Part shown: positions 12,193 to 20,189 of the stretch, in pieces
Numbering within the stretch: the stretch's first letter is position 1
Layout of the letters: each line of letters starts with the position of its first letter
Source: Lachnospiraceae bacterium
GTDB lineage: Bacteria; Bacillota; Clostridia; Lachnospirales; Lachnospiraceae
DNA: 35,647 bases
Direction of reading: 5' to 3'
Assembly (NCBI GenBank): GCA_024698885.1
Contig: JAILQQ010000131.1
Span: forward strand, 1-35,647
Notes under the pieces: model-generated
The model's database searches: none
Seen by the model: the letters and a program-made list of their open reading frames with translations, nothing else
What the model was told of the DNA's origin: nothing
Translations under genes and position numbers: made by a program

Positions 12193-13236
12193 ATGTCAGT
12201 AGTAAAAAGTGATTTCGGAAAAACAAAGGACGGAAAGGCCGTCAGTCTTTATACGATCGATAACGGTACGGTCAAGGTATCGGTTACCGATTTCGGCGCG
12301 AACGTGGTAAGCCTGATCGTTCCGGACGATCAGGGCGTTTCGAAGGATATCGTCCACGGCTTTGATACAGTAGAAGGGTATTTTGAAAATCCCTGCTTTT
12401 TCGGTGCCTGCATCGGCCGCAGCGCAAACCGGATCGGCGGCGCGAAATTTACGATCGACGGAACGGAATACGCGTTAAAGATCAACGATAACGAAAACAA
12501 TCTCCATACCGATTTCGATAACGGCTTTCATAAGAAGCTCTGGGACGGAAAAGCCTTTGACGCGGAGAACAAAGTATCGTTTTCCCTGCACTCTCCCGAT
12601 ATGGAAAACGGTTTCCCCGGCAATATGGATATCACGGTAAGCTATTCCCTGACCGCGGAAAACGGGCTCCGCATCGATTATGAGGCGTTAAGCGACAAAA
12701 AGACCCTGTTTAATATGACAAATCACTCCTACTTCAATCTGGCAGGCCAGGATGCTTCCCCGGATCAGGTTTATGATACGATGCTTACGATCAACGCTTC
12801 TCATTATACGCCTGTGGTGGCCGGTGCAATCCCGACCGGAGAGCTCGCCCCCGTAAAGGGTACGCCCTTTGACTTTACCAAGGCAAAGAGGATCGGGGAT
12901 GAGATCGATGCCGACGAGGAGCAGTTAAAGCTTGTAGACGGTTATGATCATAATTTTGTCGTAGACGGTTATGACGGAAGCCTTCGGGAGATTGCGAAGG
13001 CCAGCTGCGGCGGCCGGACCATGACGGTATTGTCCGATCTGCCGGGCGTTCAGTTCTACGCGGGAAATAATATCGCGCCGGTCACCGGCAAGGGCGGGAT
13101 AAAGTATGAAAAACGGAGCGCCTTCTGCTTAGAGACCCAGTTTTTCCCAAACAGCATTAACCAGGACGGTTTTGAAAAGCCTGTTATCGAGGCGAATAAA
13201 CCCTGCCATACCACCACGATCTATCAGTTTGGATAA
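12193..13236 (+). CDS. galM: Aldose 1-epimerase (galactose mutarotase)
   Basis: This 347-residue enzyme interconverts alpha and beta anomers of hexoses, feeding the Leloir galactose pathway. The family motifs are CIGRSANRIGGAKF, the catalytic histidine His178 in TNHSYFNLAG, VDGYDHNFV, GVQFYAGN, and the catalytic base Glu314 in LETQFFPNS. The length and the end at CHTTTIYQF are typical. The ATG is preceded by GGAGAGGAGAAGG. It follows recR by 14 bases, an unrelated function in the same transcription unit. No other galactose genes are in the window. Confidence 0.93.
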   Translation: MSVVKSDFGKTKDGKAVSLYTIDNGTVKVSVTDFGANVVSLIVPDDQGVSKDIVHGFDTVEGYFENPCFFGACIGRSANRIGGAKFTIDGTEYALKINDNENNLHTDFDNGFHKKLWDGKAFDAENKVSFSLHSPDMENGFPGNMDITVSYSLTAENGLRIDYEALSDKKTLFNMTNHSYFNLAGQDASPDQVYDTMLTINASHYTPVVAGAIPTGELAPVKGTPFDFTKAKRIGDEIDADEEQLKLVDGYDHNFVVDGYDGSLREIAKASCGGRTMTVLSDLPGVQFYAGNNIAPVTGKGGIKYEKRSAFCLETQFFPNSINQDGFEKPVIEANKPCHTTTIYQFG

Positions 13237-13242
13237 GTCAAT

Positions 13243-15066
13243 ATGAGCCATCAGGAAAATAAAAACGAAAAAAAGAAGAATCCGGTCATCACGGTCATCG
13301 CTGTTCTGATCCTTGTTCTGGCGGTTGCTTTTTCAGCGTTCTTTACCGTAAAGGGAACCTTTAATACGTTAGAGGCGCAGGCAAAAGAGAAGGCATCCGT
13401 CCTGTACGCGAAGGAGCTTACGGAAAAGAAAAACGCCAAGAAAGCTCCCGAAGAGGAAAAGAAGGAAGAGAAAAAAACAGAGACGGAAAAAGCAGAGGAA
13501 CCGGAAAAAACGAAAAAGGAAGCAAAGCCTTCCGATTATATGCCTGCGGAGAATAAGATCGACTATTCACAGGAATGCTTTTATCCGAATAAGCGTGATA
13601 CGAAGCTTCGCTGGACAGATACCGTATTTTCGGTGATCGAAAACGTAAACGCGCCGAAGGAAGCGCCTGTTAATACCTATCCGCTAAGCGGAAGGCATTT
13701 TCTGTCGGAGAAAGAGCGGCAGATCGACTTTCGGATCTATTCCTATCCCGAAACCGGTACGCCCGCGAAAATAACGGTCTGGGAGGACTGCGGCGATAAT
13801 ACGAGAGTGACCGATTTTTATTACGACAAAGAGAAGAAGCTGAATTATGCCGCGGATTATAACCAGATCAATGTTGTTCCCGTCGATATTACCGGAAAGA
13901 AGATATCCTCCCGGTATTATATTACGGATGATACGATGGTGCGGTATATCTATTCGGAACAGTCGCAGTCGGTTTCCTATGAGCTTTCCAAATACAAGAG
14001 CTACAGCGCGGGGACGAAGAAGCAGTATGATTATCTCGAAGAGGATATCATCAACAGAGCGTATATCACCTTATCCGCCTGCGAGAATTCGAAGGAATAT
14101 ATTACGCTTAAGGGTTATGTTCAGGATGAGTTCAATCAGCCTGTTTCCGGTATCACGGTAACGCTTTCCTCGGAATATGCCGGCTCGGGAAATCAGAAGA
14201 CAGAGACGGACGGCGACGGGTATTATTCCTTCAGCGTGGAGGCCTCCGATAAAAGCTATACGGCATCCTTTGAAAATGAGGCATTTAAACCCCTTACGGT
14301 AAAAGAGCTGAAAGCGGAGCCCGGTGCCGGCGATTACTTTATCGATACCGTGTATATGGGCTATACCAATAATGAAGGTACGTCCTATCCCGTAAATATT
14401 CACGTACGAAATGCCGTTGACAACGGCGTTACTCTGGCGGGAGCCGAATATAAGCTGCGAAACGGCGTAAACGAGCGGGACGCGGAGATTATCGCCTCCG
14501 GTCTTCTCGACGCGACCGGCGCCGCACAGGTCTATTTAACGGCCGGGATGTATACCGCCGAAATAACGGCGGAAGGCTATGAAACAAGCTATTTTACCGT
14601 AAAGGTAAAGCAGGATCATCAGACCGAGATCGGGTACGCGGTTCCGGAGGTTCCGGAAGGGAGCTATATCGCCTATATTTACTGGGAGACACAGCCTCTT
14701 GATCTGGACGTCCGTATGATCGGCCAGTACGGGAAAAACAAGATCGGTCCTTCCGCCGACAGCATCGGCGTGATCATGACGGAAACGATCTCCTTGACGG
14801 ATATCGGAGCAGAGCCCTATGAACTCTATGTTTCGGATTATGTGAGCTGCGCGTCCGGCAATACCATGTCCTATAATATGTCGGCCTCCGGGGTTTACGC
14901 GAAGGTTTATTCTTCCGAAGGACTGGTGGCTTCCTTAACGGTTCCCGCTGCGCACGCAGGCGTCATCTGGGACGTGCTGACGCTGCAGAACGGGAAGGTT
15001 TATCCGAATAACCGATATTATTATCAGGTTGACCCAGATTTGTACTGGACAACTAAAGGTTTTTAA
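13243..15066 (+). CDS. Membrane-anchored protein with carboxypeptidase-regulatory-like beta-sandwich repeats
   Basis: I do not recognise a specific function for this 607-residue protein. It has one N-terminal membrane segment (residues about 14-36) after a short Lys-rich cytoplasmic tail, so most of it should be outside the cell. Residues about 60-100 form a Lys/Glu-rich, probably disordered stalk. A carboxypeptidase-regulatory-like domain is visible at about 288-350 (GYVQDEFNQPVSGITVTLSS ... DGDGYYSF). A second related sandwich lies at about 375-455 (NAVDNGVTLAGAEYKL ... GMYTAEITAEGYE). The C-terminal domain begins with YIYWETQPLDLDVRMIG, which recalls the LDL-type strand of DUF2135/YfaP-like domains. 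It starts 6 bases after galM and is probably cotranscribed. A surface structural or carbohydrate-contact role is possible but unproven. Confidence 0.75.
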   Translation: MSHQENKNEKKKNPVITVIAVLILVLAVAFSAFFTVKGTFNTLEAQAKEKASVLYAKELTEKKNAKKAPEEEKKEEKKTETEKAEEPEKTKKEAKPSDYMPAENKIDYSQECFYPNKRDTKLRWTDTVFSVIENVNAPKEAPVNTYPLSGRHFLSEKERQIDFRIYSYPETGTPAKITVWEDCGDNTRVTDFYYDKEKKLNYAADYNQINVVPVDITGKKISSRYYITDDTMVRYIYSEQSQSVSYELSKYKSYSAGTKKQYDYLEEDIINRAYITLSACENSKEYITLKGYVQDEFNQPVSGITVTLSSEYAGSGNQKTETDGDGYYSFSVEASDKSYTASFENEAFKPLTVKELKAEPGAGDYFIDTVYMGYTNNEGTSYPVNIHVRNAVDNGVTLAGAEYKLRNGVNERDAEIIASGLLDATGAAQVYLTAGMYTAEITAEGYETSYFTVKVKQDHQTEIGYAVPEVPEGSYIAYIYWETQPLDLDVRMIGQYGKNKIGPSADSIGVIMTETISLTDIGAEPYELYVSDYVSCASGNTMSYNMSASGVYAKVYSSEGLVASLTVPAAHAGVIWDVLTLQNGKVYPNNRYYYQVDPDLYWTTKGF

Positions 15067-15074
15067 ATTATAAT
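15046..15074 (+). promoter_or_regulatory. Sigma-A-type promoter for tRNA-Pro
   Basis: TGGACA at 15046-15051 and a perfect TATAAT at 15069-15074 are 17 bases apart. The -35 box lies inside the last codons of the preceding gene. Initiation near 15081 would give a leader of about 30 nt before the tRNA. Confidence 0.72.
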
Positions 15075-15112
15075 ATCATCTGTGCGGTTCCGAAAGGACC
15101 GAAAAAACAAAA

Positions 15113-15181
<69 letters not shown>

Positions 15182-15186
<5 letters not shown>

Positions 15187-15226
15187 TCAAAAAAGGTCAT
15201 CCGAAGGGTGGCCTTTTTTGATCGGC
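15182..15226 (+). terminator. Long bidirectional terminator overlapping the tRNA-Pro 3' end
   Basis: A 21-bp stem with a 3-nt GAA loop is formed by GCCGATCAAAAAAGG... and its complement ...CCTTTTTTGATCGGC, with two G-U pairs. The T6 run on the right and the A6 run on the left mean it can terminate transcription from both sides: the tRNA from the left and the toxin-antitoxin pair from the right. The first five bases of the stem are the last bases of the tRNA. Confidence 0.85.
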
Positions 15227-15315
15227 AAAACCGGAATTGTGCCAGCGGTCTCATTGCGTCCCGAACAGTTACAAAAATTCTTTCTTTCGAATTCTTTCGA
15301 TACAGGGATTTGGTC

Positions 15316-15648
15316 TCAATTCTCCATTTCGTCAAGGAATGTATTCTCGTAATCCTGAAGCTGATGATAAATAGCTTCAACATATGCAGTAGTATCGTCA
15401 ACTCTGTAAAGCATGAGGTATCTGTGACGAAGAAAATTGATCTTATGATACCCCAGATCCTGAAGTTTTTTATTATCACATAGTCTCAGACTGCCAGCAA
15501 CTCTTGTCAATTCTTCCCGTGTGTCCATGGCATCATCCCATACAGCCTTTGCAGCCTGTTCATTCAGCAGAGTATGCTGTATGTAATCAATATAGGCATC
15601 GAGCTGGGAAAGTGCTTTGGGAGAAATGATCACATCATACAAAACCAT
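15316..15648 (-). CDS. RelE/ParE-superfamily toxin
   Basis: This roughly 110-residue protein has the RelE/ParE toxin layout: an N-terminal strand (YDVIISPKALSQLDAYIDYI), two helices, then strands RHRYLMLYRVDDTTAYVEAIYHQLQDYENT, where the Arg/Tyr-rich C-terminal strands would carry the active or gyrase-contact residues. Family members are mRNA interferases (RelE) or gyrase poisons (ParE), and I cannot decide between them. I chose the ATG at 15648 because AGGTGA lies 7 bases upstream. A GTG at 15657 would add three residues but has no ribosome site. The gene overlaps the antitoxin end by 14 bases, typical of coupled toxin-antitoxin translation. Confidence 0.85.
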   Translation of the reverse strand: MVLYDVIISPKALSQLDAYIDYIQHTLLNEQAAKAVWDDAMDTREELTRVAGSLRLCDNKKLQDLGYHKINFLRHRYLMLYRVDDTTAYVEAIYHQLQDYENTFLDEMEN

Positions 15649-15877
15649 GTCGTTCACCTATATCTAATAAAGCCTGCTTCATATCAACACCCTGTCCCGC
15701 AGAAATCTGTTTTCTTGACTCTTCCAGATCGGATAAAATAGCTTCTTCAGTCTTAGGCGTAAAAGGATTGGCCGGTTTCGGTGAGGTAAAGAGTGACTGT
15801 GTATATTTTAATACCATAGTACGCGCTTCTTCAGGCATTGTTTCCAGCATAGATACAGTTGCTTCTATTGTGCTCAT
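15635..15877 (-). CDS. Type II antitoxin partner of the RelE/ParE toxin
   Basis: This 80-residue acidic protein lies directly upstream of the toxin and overlaps it. Its N-terminal part (MSTIEATVSMLETMPEEARTMVLKYTQ, residues 1-27) is a short helical segment likely to dimerise or bind DNA. The middle is Pro-rich and probably flexible. The C-terminal SDLEESRKQISAGQGVDMKQALLDIGERHG looks like the toxin-binding tail seen in many clostridial antitoxins. A strong ribosome site (AGAGGAGGG) precedes the ATG. I cannot assign it firmly to the RelB, ParD or Phd family by eye. The pair is expected to autoregulate. Confidence 0.82.
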   Translation of the reverse strand: MSTIEATVSMLETMPEEARTMVLKYTQSLFTSPKPANPFTPKTEEAILSDLEESRKQISAGQGVDMKQALLDIGERHGFV

Positions 15878-15909
15878 GGAAATCCCTCCTCTTGCGTTAT
15901 TACTGCTTT

Positions 15910-15915
15910 ATTATA
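15910..15915 (-). promoter_or_regulatory. Possible -10 box for the toxin-antitoxin pair
   Basis: On the minus strand a perfect TATAAT sits about 33 bases upstream of the antitoxin ATG. No good -35 box is visible at the right distance, so this is tentative. The rest of the 236-base divergent spacer (15878-16113) is AT-rich; I see no convincing promoter for the ABC operon in it. Confidence 0.4.
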
Positions 15916-16113
15916 CCTTATTTTTTGCATTATTCCATACTGATTTGACCACCCTGGAATCAAAGAAACACCAGCTATAGAAAACAACCGGCGGCTCCTT
16001 GATTTACTTGCATTTTCCCGCTTTGTACGATAAAAAAAATAGAATGTTTTTTCAGGGAAATGATCTGGCCGTAAGGCATCTTTCTTTGCTCCATGAACAA
16101 AAGGAGGACTCCC

Positions 16114-17040
16114 ATGAACGCAAAATTTCTGTCATATACGATAAAGCGGCTGCTTATGTCTCTTTTGACGATATTTCTGGTGATCGCGATCACCTTCTTT
16201 GTCATGCATGCCATTCCGGCCAGTCCCTTCAGCTCGGAAAAAGCCAAGAGTGATGCCGTGATCGCGGCATTGGAGGCAAAATACGGCTTTGACAAACCGG
16301 TACCGGTCCAGTTTTTGAATTATCTGAAGAATATCCTGCACGGGGATTTCGGCCTCTCCACCGGCTGGGTAGGCAATACGGTCTCAGAGCTTATTCTGGA
16401 CGGCTTTAAATATTCCGCGCAGATCGGATTTACCGCGGGCATCCTGGCACTGATCTTCGGGGTGATCCTCGGCTCAATAGCCGCTCTCAGACGGGGCAAA
16501 GTGTTAGACAAGGTCATCCAGGTGGTCACGACGGCACTGGTCTCCATGCCCTCCTTCGTTTTGGCAACGATCCTGTTATTAGTATTCTCTCTGCAGCTTG
16601 GGTGGCTCCCGTCCATGGGAAATCAGCCGGGCGGTCTGATTTTACCCATCATATCCTTGAGCCTCTATCCCATGGCTTATACCACACGCTTGCAACGCTC
16701 CTCCATGTTAGATGTGCTGGGGCAGGATTATATTCGTACGGCCCGCGCCAAGGGCGTGAAGAACAGTATGGTCATCTTCAAGCATGCGCTGAAAAACACG
16801 CTGACGCCGGTCATCACCTACGCCGGCCCCATGATGGCCTATATCCTGACGGGTTCCATGGTGGTGGAGAATATCTTCTCCGTACCGGGACTGGGGCGCC
16901 TGTTCACGAACAGTATGCTGCGGACGGATTACATGATGATCATGGGAGTTACCATCTTCCTCGCGACGATGATCATTCTGATGAATTTCATCGGGGACAT
17001 TCTGTACAAGGTAGTCGATCCCCGCATCGATTTAAGCTGA
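16114..17040 (+). CDS. oppB: Oligopeptide ABC transporter permease, OppB/DppB type
   Basis: This 308-residue integral membrane subunit is the first gene of a five-gene importer operon. The N-terminus MNAKFLSYTIKRLLMSLLTIF gives the family's first membrane segment, followed by the typical PVPVQFLNYLKNILHGDFGLS segment. The EAA loop that docks the ATPases reads LGQDYIRTARAKGVKNSM. About six membrane segments are expected. I chose the ATG at 16114 because AAAGGAGG is placed 6 bases upstream; an in-frame ATG at 16093 has no such site. The substrate cannot be read from this subunit. Confidence 0.92.
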   Translation: MNAKFLSYTIKRLLMSLLTIFLVIAITFFVMHAIPASPFSSEKAKSDAVIAALEAKYGFDKPVPVQFLNYLKNILHGDFGLSTGWVGNTVSELILDGFKYSAQIGFTAGILALIFGVILGSIAALRRGKVLDKVIQVVTTALVSMPSFVLATILLLVFSLQLGWLPSMGNQPGGLILPIISLSLYPMAYTTRLQRSSMLDVLGQDYIRTARAKGVKNSMVIFKHALKNTLTPVITYAGPMMAYILTGSMVVENIFSVPGLGRLFTNSMLRTDYMMIMGVTIFLATMIILMNFIGDILYKVVDPRIDLS

Positions 17041-17062
17041 AGCAAAAGGGAGAAACGCATAT

Positions 17063-18109
17063 ATGACAGAAAAAACAAAAAGCTTCAAAAATCCTATCAG
17101 CCTGCAGATCGACCCGCAGCTGTTTGAAAAGGCCAGTGAAGAGGAAAAGGCCCAGCAGGTCACGATGCGGGAATCCGTCTCCTTTGTAAAGGACGCCATG
17201 CGCCGTCTGCGCAAAAACAATATCGCCATGATCTCCGTTTTCGTTATCATCGCCATCGCGCTGATCGCGTTTATTGTACCGAATTTCTATCCCTACAGCT
17301 ATACCGAGCAGGACGTGTCGGCGGTAAATCCTGCTCCCTTTGAGTACAGCGCCAAGGAGCAGGCAAAGATCGACAGGGGAGAGAAGGTCTTCCCGCATAT
17401 CATGGGTACCGACGCCCTCGGCCGTGATTACGCCATCCGCGTGATCTACGGCACGCGTATTTCCCTGTTAGTCGGTATCTTCTCCGCATTGATCGTTATC
17501 TTTATCGGTATCATCTACGGCTCCATCTCCGGCTATTTCGGAGGGGTTGTGGATCTCGTGATGATGCGTATCGTGGATATCATCTATTCACTGCCGGACG
17601 TTCTGATCGTGATCCTGCTTTCGGTGGCGATCAAGGACTGGGTCTCCACCTCCGACAGCGAGCTGGTCTCCCGTCTCGGCGCGGGCATGGTCTCCATCTT
17701 CATTGTCTTCGGCCTGCTGTACTGGGTTTCCATGGCCAGACAGGTACGCGGCCAGATCCTCTCCATCAAGGAGCAGGAATATGTACTGGCGGCCAAGGCC
17801 ATCGGTGCCGCTCCCGCCCGTATCATCCGCAAGCATATGATCCCGAACTGCGTTTCCGTCATTATCATCATTGCCGCCATGCAGATCCCTTCGGCCATCT
17901 TTACAGAGAGCTTTTTAAGCTTCTTAGGCCTCGGGGTTTCCGTGCCGATGCCCTCTCTCGGGTCACTGGCCTCGGATGCCCGTACGGGTCTTCGTTCATA
18001 CCCCTATCAGCTACTGTTTCCGGCACTGGCGATCTTTCTGATCGTGCTGGCCTTCAATCTCTTGGGCAGCGGTCTTCGTGACGCCTTTGACCCCAAGCTT
18101 CGTTCTTAA
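17063..18109 (+). CDS. oppC: Oligopeptide ABC transporter permease, OppC/DppC type
   Basis: This 348-residue partner permease has a long cytoplasmic N-terminus (about 60 residues) before the first membrane segment MISVFVIIAIALIAFIVPNF. An extracytoplasmic loop follows, and then the conserved HIMGTDALGRDYAIRVIYGTR. The EAA loop reads LSIKEQEYVLAAKAIGAAP. The C-terminus FNLLGSGLRDAFDPKLR is diagnostic of the OppC/DppC family. AAAGGGAG precedes the ATG, and the gene is 22 bases from oppB. Confidence 0.92.
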   Translation: MTEKTKSFKNPISLQIDPQLFEKASEEEKAQQVTMRESVSFVKDAMRRLRKNNIAMISVFVIIAIALIAFIVPNFYPYSYTEQDVSAVNPAPFEYSAKEQAKIDRGEKVFPHIMGTDALGRDYAIRVIYGTRISLLVGIFSALIVIFIGIIYGSISGYFGGVVDLVMMRIVDIIYSLPDVLIVILLSVAIKDWVSTSDSELVSRLGAGMVSIFIVFGLLYWVSMARQVRGQILSIKEQEYVLAAKAIGAAPARIIRKHMIPNCVSVIIIIAAMQIPSAIFTESFLSFLGLGVSVPMPSLGSLASDARTGLRSYPYQLLFPALAIFLIVLAFNLLGSGLRDAFDPKLRS

Positions 18110-18122
18110 GGAGGGTGTATTT

Positions 18123-19142
18123 ATGAGCATGCTTGAAGTAAGTGATCTTCATACCTCTTTTTTCACCCCCTCCGGCGAGGTACGGGCAGTCAACGGCCTG
18201 TCCTTCCATCTGGAGCGGGGCAGTGTGCTGGGTATCGTGGGAGAGAGCGGATCCGGCAAATCCGTTTCGGCCTATTCCATTTTGCAGATCCTCACGAATC
18301 CGGGCAGGATCGTTTCCGGCTCCATCAAGCTTCACGGCGAGGAGTTAGTAGGTAAAAGCGACGCCGAGATGCGGGAGATCCGCGGTAAAAAGATCAGTAT
18401 CATTTTCCAGGACCCCATGACCTCTTTAAATCCGACCTTTACCATCGGCAATCAGCTGCGGGAAGCTATTTTTCTGCATACGGACCGTAATAAAAAACAG
18501 GCGGAGGAGCGCGCGAAGGAGATGCTTAAGCTAGTCGGTATCTCCGAGCCTGACAAGCGTATGCGCCAGTATCCCTATGAGCTTTCCGGCGGTATGCGGC
18601 AGCGTGTCATGATCGCCATGGCCTTAGCCTGTGAACCGGACGTACTGATCGCGGACGAACCCACGACCGCTCTTGACGTGACCATTCAGGCCCAGATCTT
18701 AGAGCTCATGCTTAAACTCCAGAAGGAGCTTGGTATGGCCATTATCATGATCACCCACGACATGGGCGTCATCGCCTCCACCTGCCGGGAGATCATCGTC
18801 ATGTATGCCGGCGGTGTATGTGAACGGGGAACGACGGACGCGGTATTCTACCATCCGATGCATGAATATACAAAGGGTCTGATGCGCTCGATCCCGGACC
18901 TGAACGATGATAATAAAACGAGGCTCATTCCGATCGTCGGGACGCCGATCGATCTGCTCCATATGCCGCCCGGCTGTCCCTTCGCCCCGCGCTGTGACAA
19001 CGCGATGAAGATCTGCCTGCAGGAAAAGCCGAAGGAATACTGGGTCGGGCATGATCATCTGGCTGCCTGTTTTATGAATGTGAAAAACGGACTCTGTTAT
19101 GAAGAGCGTCCTGAAAAAGAAGAAGAGGAGGAGGAAGCATGA
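18123..19142 (+). CDS. oppD: Oligopeptide ABC transporter ATP-binding protein, OppD/DppD type
   Basis: This 339-residue ATPase energises import. Walker A is GESGSGKS at residues 40-47, the Q-loop is [12 protein letters not shown], the signature is [15 protein letters not shown], and Walker B is [14 protein letters not shown]. The C-terminal oligopeptide-transporter region contains [17 protein letters not shown], with the cysteines seen in the Fe-S-binding tail of some DppD/OppD proteins. I chose the ATG at 18123 after AAGGAGGG; the frame is open further upstream within oppC. The acidic C-terminus (EKEEEEEEA) overlaps the start of oppF by four bases. Confidence 0.93.
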   Translation: MSMLEVSDLHTSFFTPSGEVRAVNGLSFHLERGSVLGIVGESGSGKSVSAYSILQILTNPGRIVSGSIKLHGEELVGKSDAEMREIRGKKISIIFQDPMTSLNPTFTIGNQLREAIFLHTDRNKKQAEERAKEMLKLVGISEPDKRMRQYPYELSGGMRQRVMIAMALACEPDVLIADEPTTALDVTIQAQILELMLKLQKELGMAIIMITHDMGVIASTCREIIVMYAGGVCERGTTDAVFYHPMHEYTKGLMRSIPDLNDDNKTRLIPIVGTPIDLLHMPPGCPFAPRCDNAMKICLQEKPKEYWVGHDHLAACFMNVKNGLCYEERPEKEEEEEEA

Positions 19143-20128
19143 GCGAACAGGAAATCTTTATGCCCGATCCCGCATATCTTCTTCAGGTACGCCATCTTAA
19201 GCAGTATTTTCCCGTTTCGTCGGGTTTTATGAAAAATACGAAGTTAAAGGCCGTGGATGATGTATCCTTTGATATCAGGCAGGGAGAGACCCTCGGTCTC
19301 GTCGGCGAGAGCGGCTGCGGCAAGACCACCGTCGGCCGTACATTGCTGTATCTTTACAAGCCGACAGCCGGCGAAGTCTGGTTCAAAGGGCGGCAGATCG
19401 GCAATAAGGCAAGTCTGCAGGAGTACAGGCGCCGCGCCCAGATGGTATTCCAGGATCCCTATTCGTCTTTAAACCCGCGTATGACGGTGGCCGACATCGT
19501 AGCAGAGCCGCTTGACGTGCATCATCTCTGTGCCGGAAAGACAGAACGGGAGAACCGTATCCGGGAGCTGATGAGTCTGGTGGGCTTAAACGCGGAGCAT
19601 GCGACGCGTTATGCGCATGAATTTTCCGGCGGACAGAGACAGCGTATCGGTATCGCGAGAGCCCTTGCCTCGGATCCCGAGTTCATTGTCTGCGACGAGC
19701 CGGTTTCCGCGCTGGACGTTTCCATCCAGGCGCAGGTCATCAATATGCTTGAGGATCTGCAGGCGCAGCTTAAGCTGACGTATCTGTTCATTGCCCATGA
19801 TATCAGCGTCGTCAAGCATATCTCCAACCGTATCGCGGTTATGTATCTGGGTCATATGATGGAGCTTGCCGGCGCGAATGAGCTGACAAGACATCCTGAG
19901 CATCCCTATACCGTATCGTTAATGAGCTCGGTGCCGATCCCCGATCCGAAGGAGAGCCGCAAGCAGAAGCGCATTGTGCTTGAGGGGGACGTACCCAGTC
20001 CGTTAAATATGCCCTCCGGATGCCCCTTCCGTACCCGCTGCAGCCGCGCTTCGGCGCAGTGTGCCGAGGTCTGTCCGGATATGCGGGAAATATCTTCCGG
20101 ACATTTTGTGGCCTGCCACAATATCTGA
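19139..20128 (+). CDS. oppF: Oligopeptide ABC transporter ATP-binding protein, OppF/DppF type
   Basis: This 329-residue second ATPase forms a heterodimer with OppD. Walker A is [15 protein letters not shown], the Q-loop [16 protein letters not shown], the signature [15 protein letters not shown] and Walker [15 protein letters not shown]. The end carries the family's [17 protein letters not shown] cysteine tail. The ATGA overlap with oppD implies translational coupling and equal stoichiometry. The binding-protein gene follows after 61 bases. Confidence 0.93.
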   Translation: MSEQEIFMPDPAYLLQVRHLKQYFPVSSGFMKNTKLKAVDDVSFDIRQGETLGLVGESGCGKTTVGRTLLYLYKPTAGEVWFKGRQIGNKASLQEYRRRAQMVFQDPYSSLNPRMTVADIVAEPLDVHHLCAGKTERENRIRELMSLVGLNAEHATRYAHEFSGGQRQRIGIARALASDPEFIVCDEPVSALDVSIQAQVINMLEDLQAQLKLTYLFIAHDISVVKHISNRIAVMYLGHMMELAGANELTRHPEHPYTVSLMSSVPIPDPKESRKQKRIVLEGDVPSPLNMPSGCPFRTRCSRASAQCAEVCPDMREISSGHFVACHNI

Positions 20129-20135
20129 TGTTTAC

Positions 20136-20149
20136 TGCCCTGCAGGGCA
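20136..20149. promoter_or_regulatory. Perfect 14-bp palindrome between oppF and oppA
   Basis: TGCCCTGCAGGGCA is self-complementary and sits 7 bases after the oppF stop and 40 bases before the oppA start. It could be an operator, or in RNA a small hairpin that protects or separates the oppA message, which is normally made in excess over the permeases. The function is inferred only from position. Confidence 0.4.
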
Positions 20150-20189
20150 TGAACATATAATTGTTATTTCAAAAAAAGGAGGAAAACAA

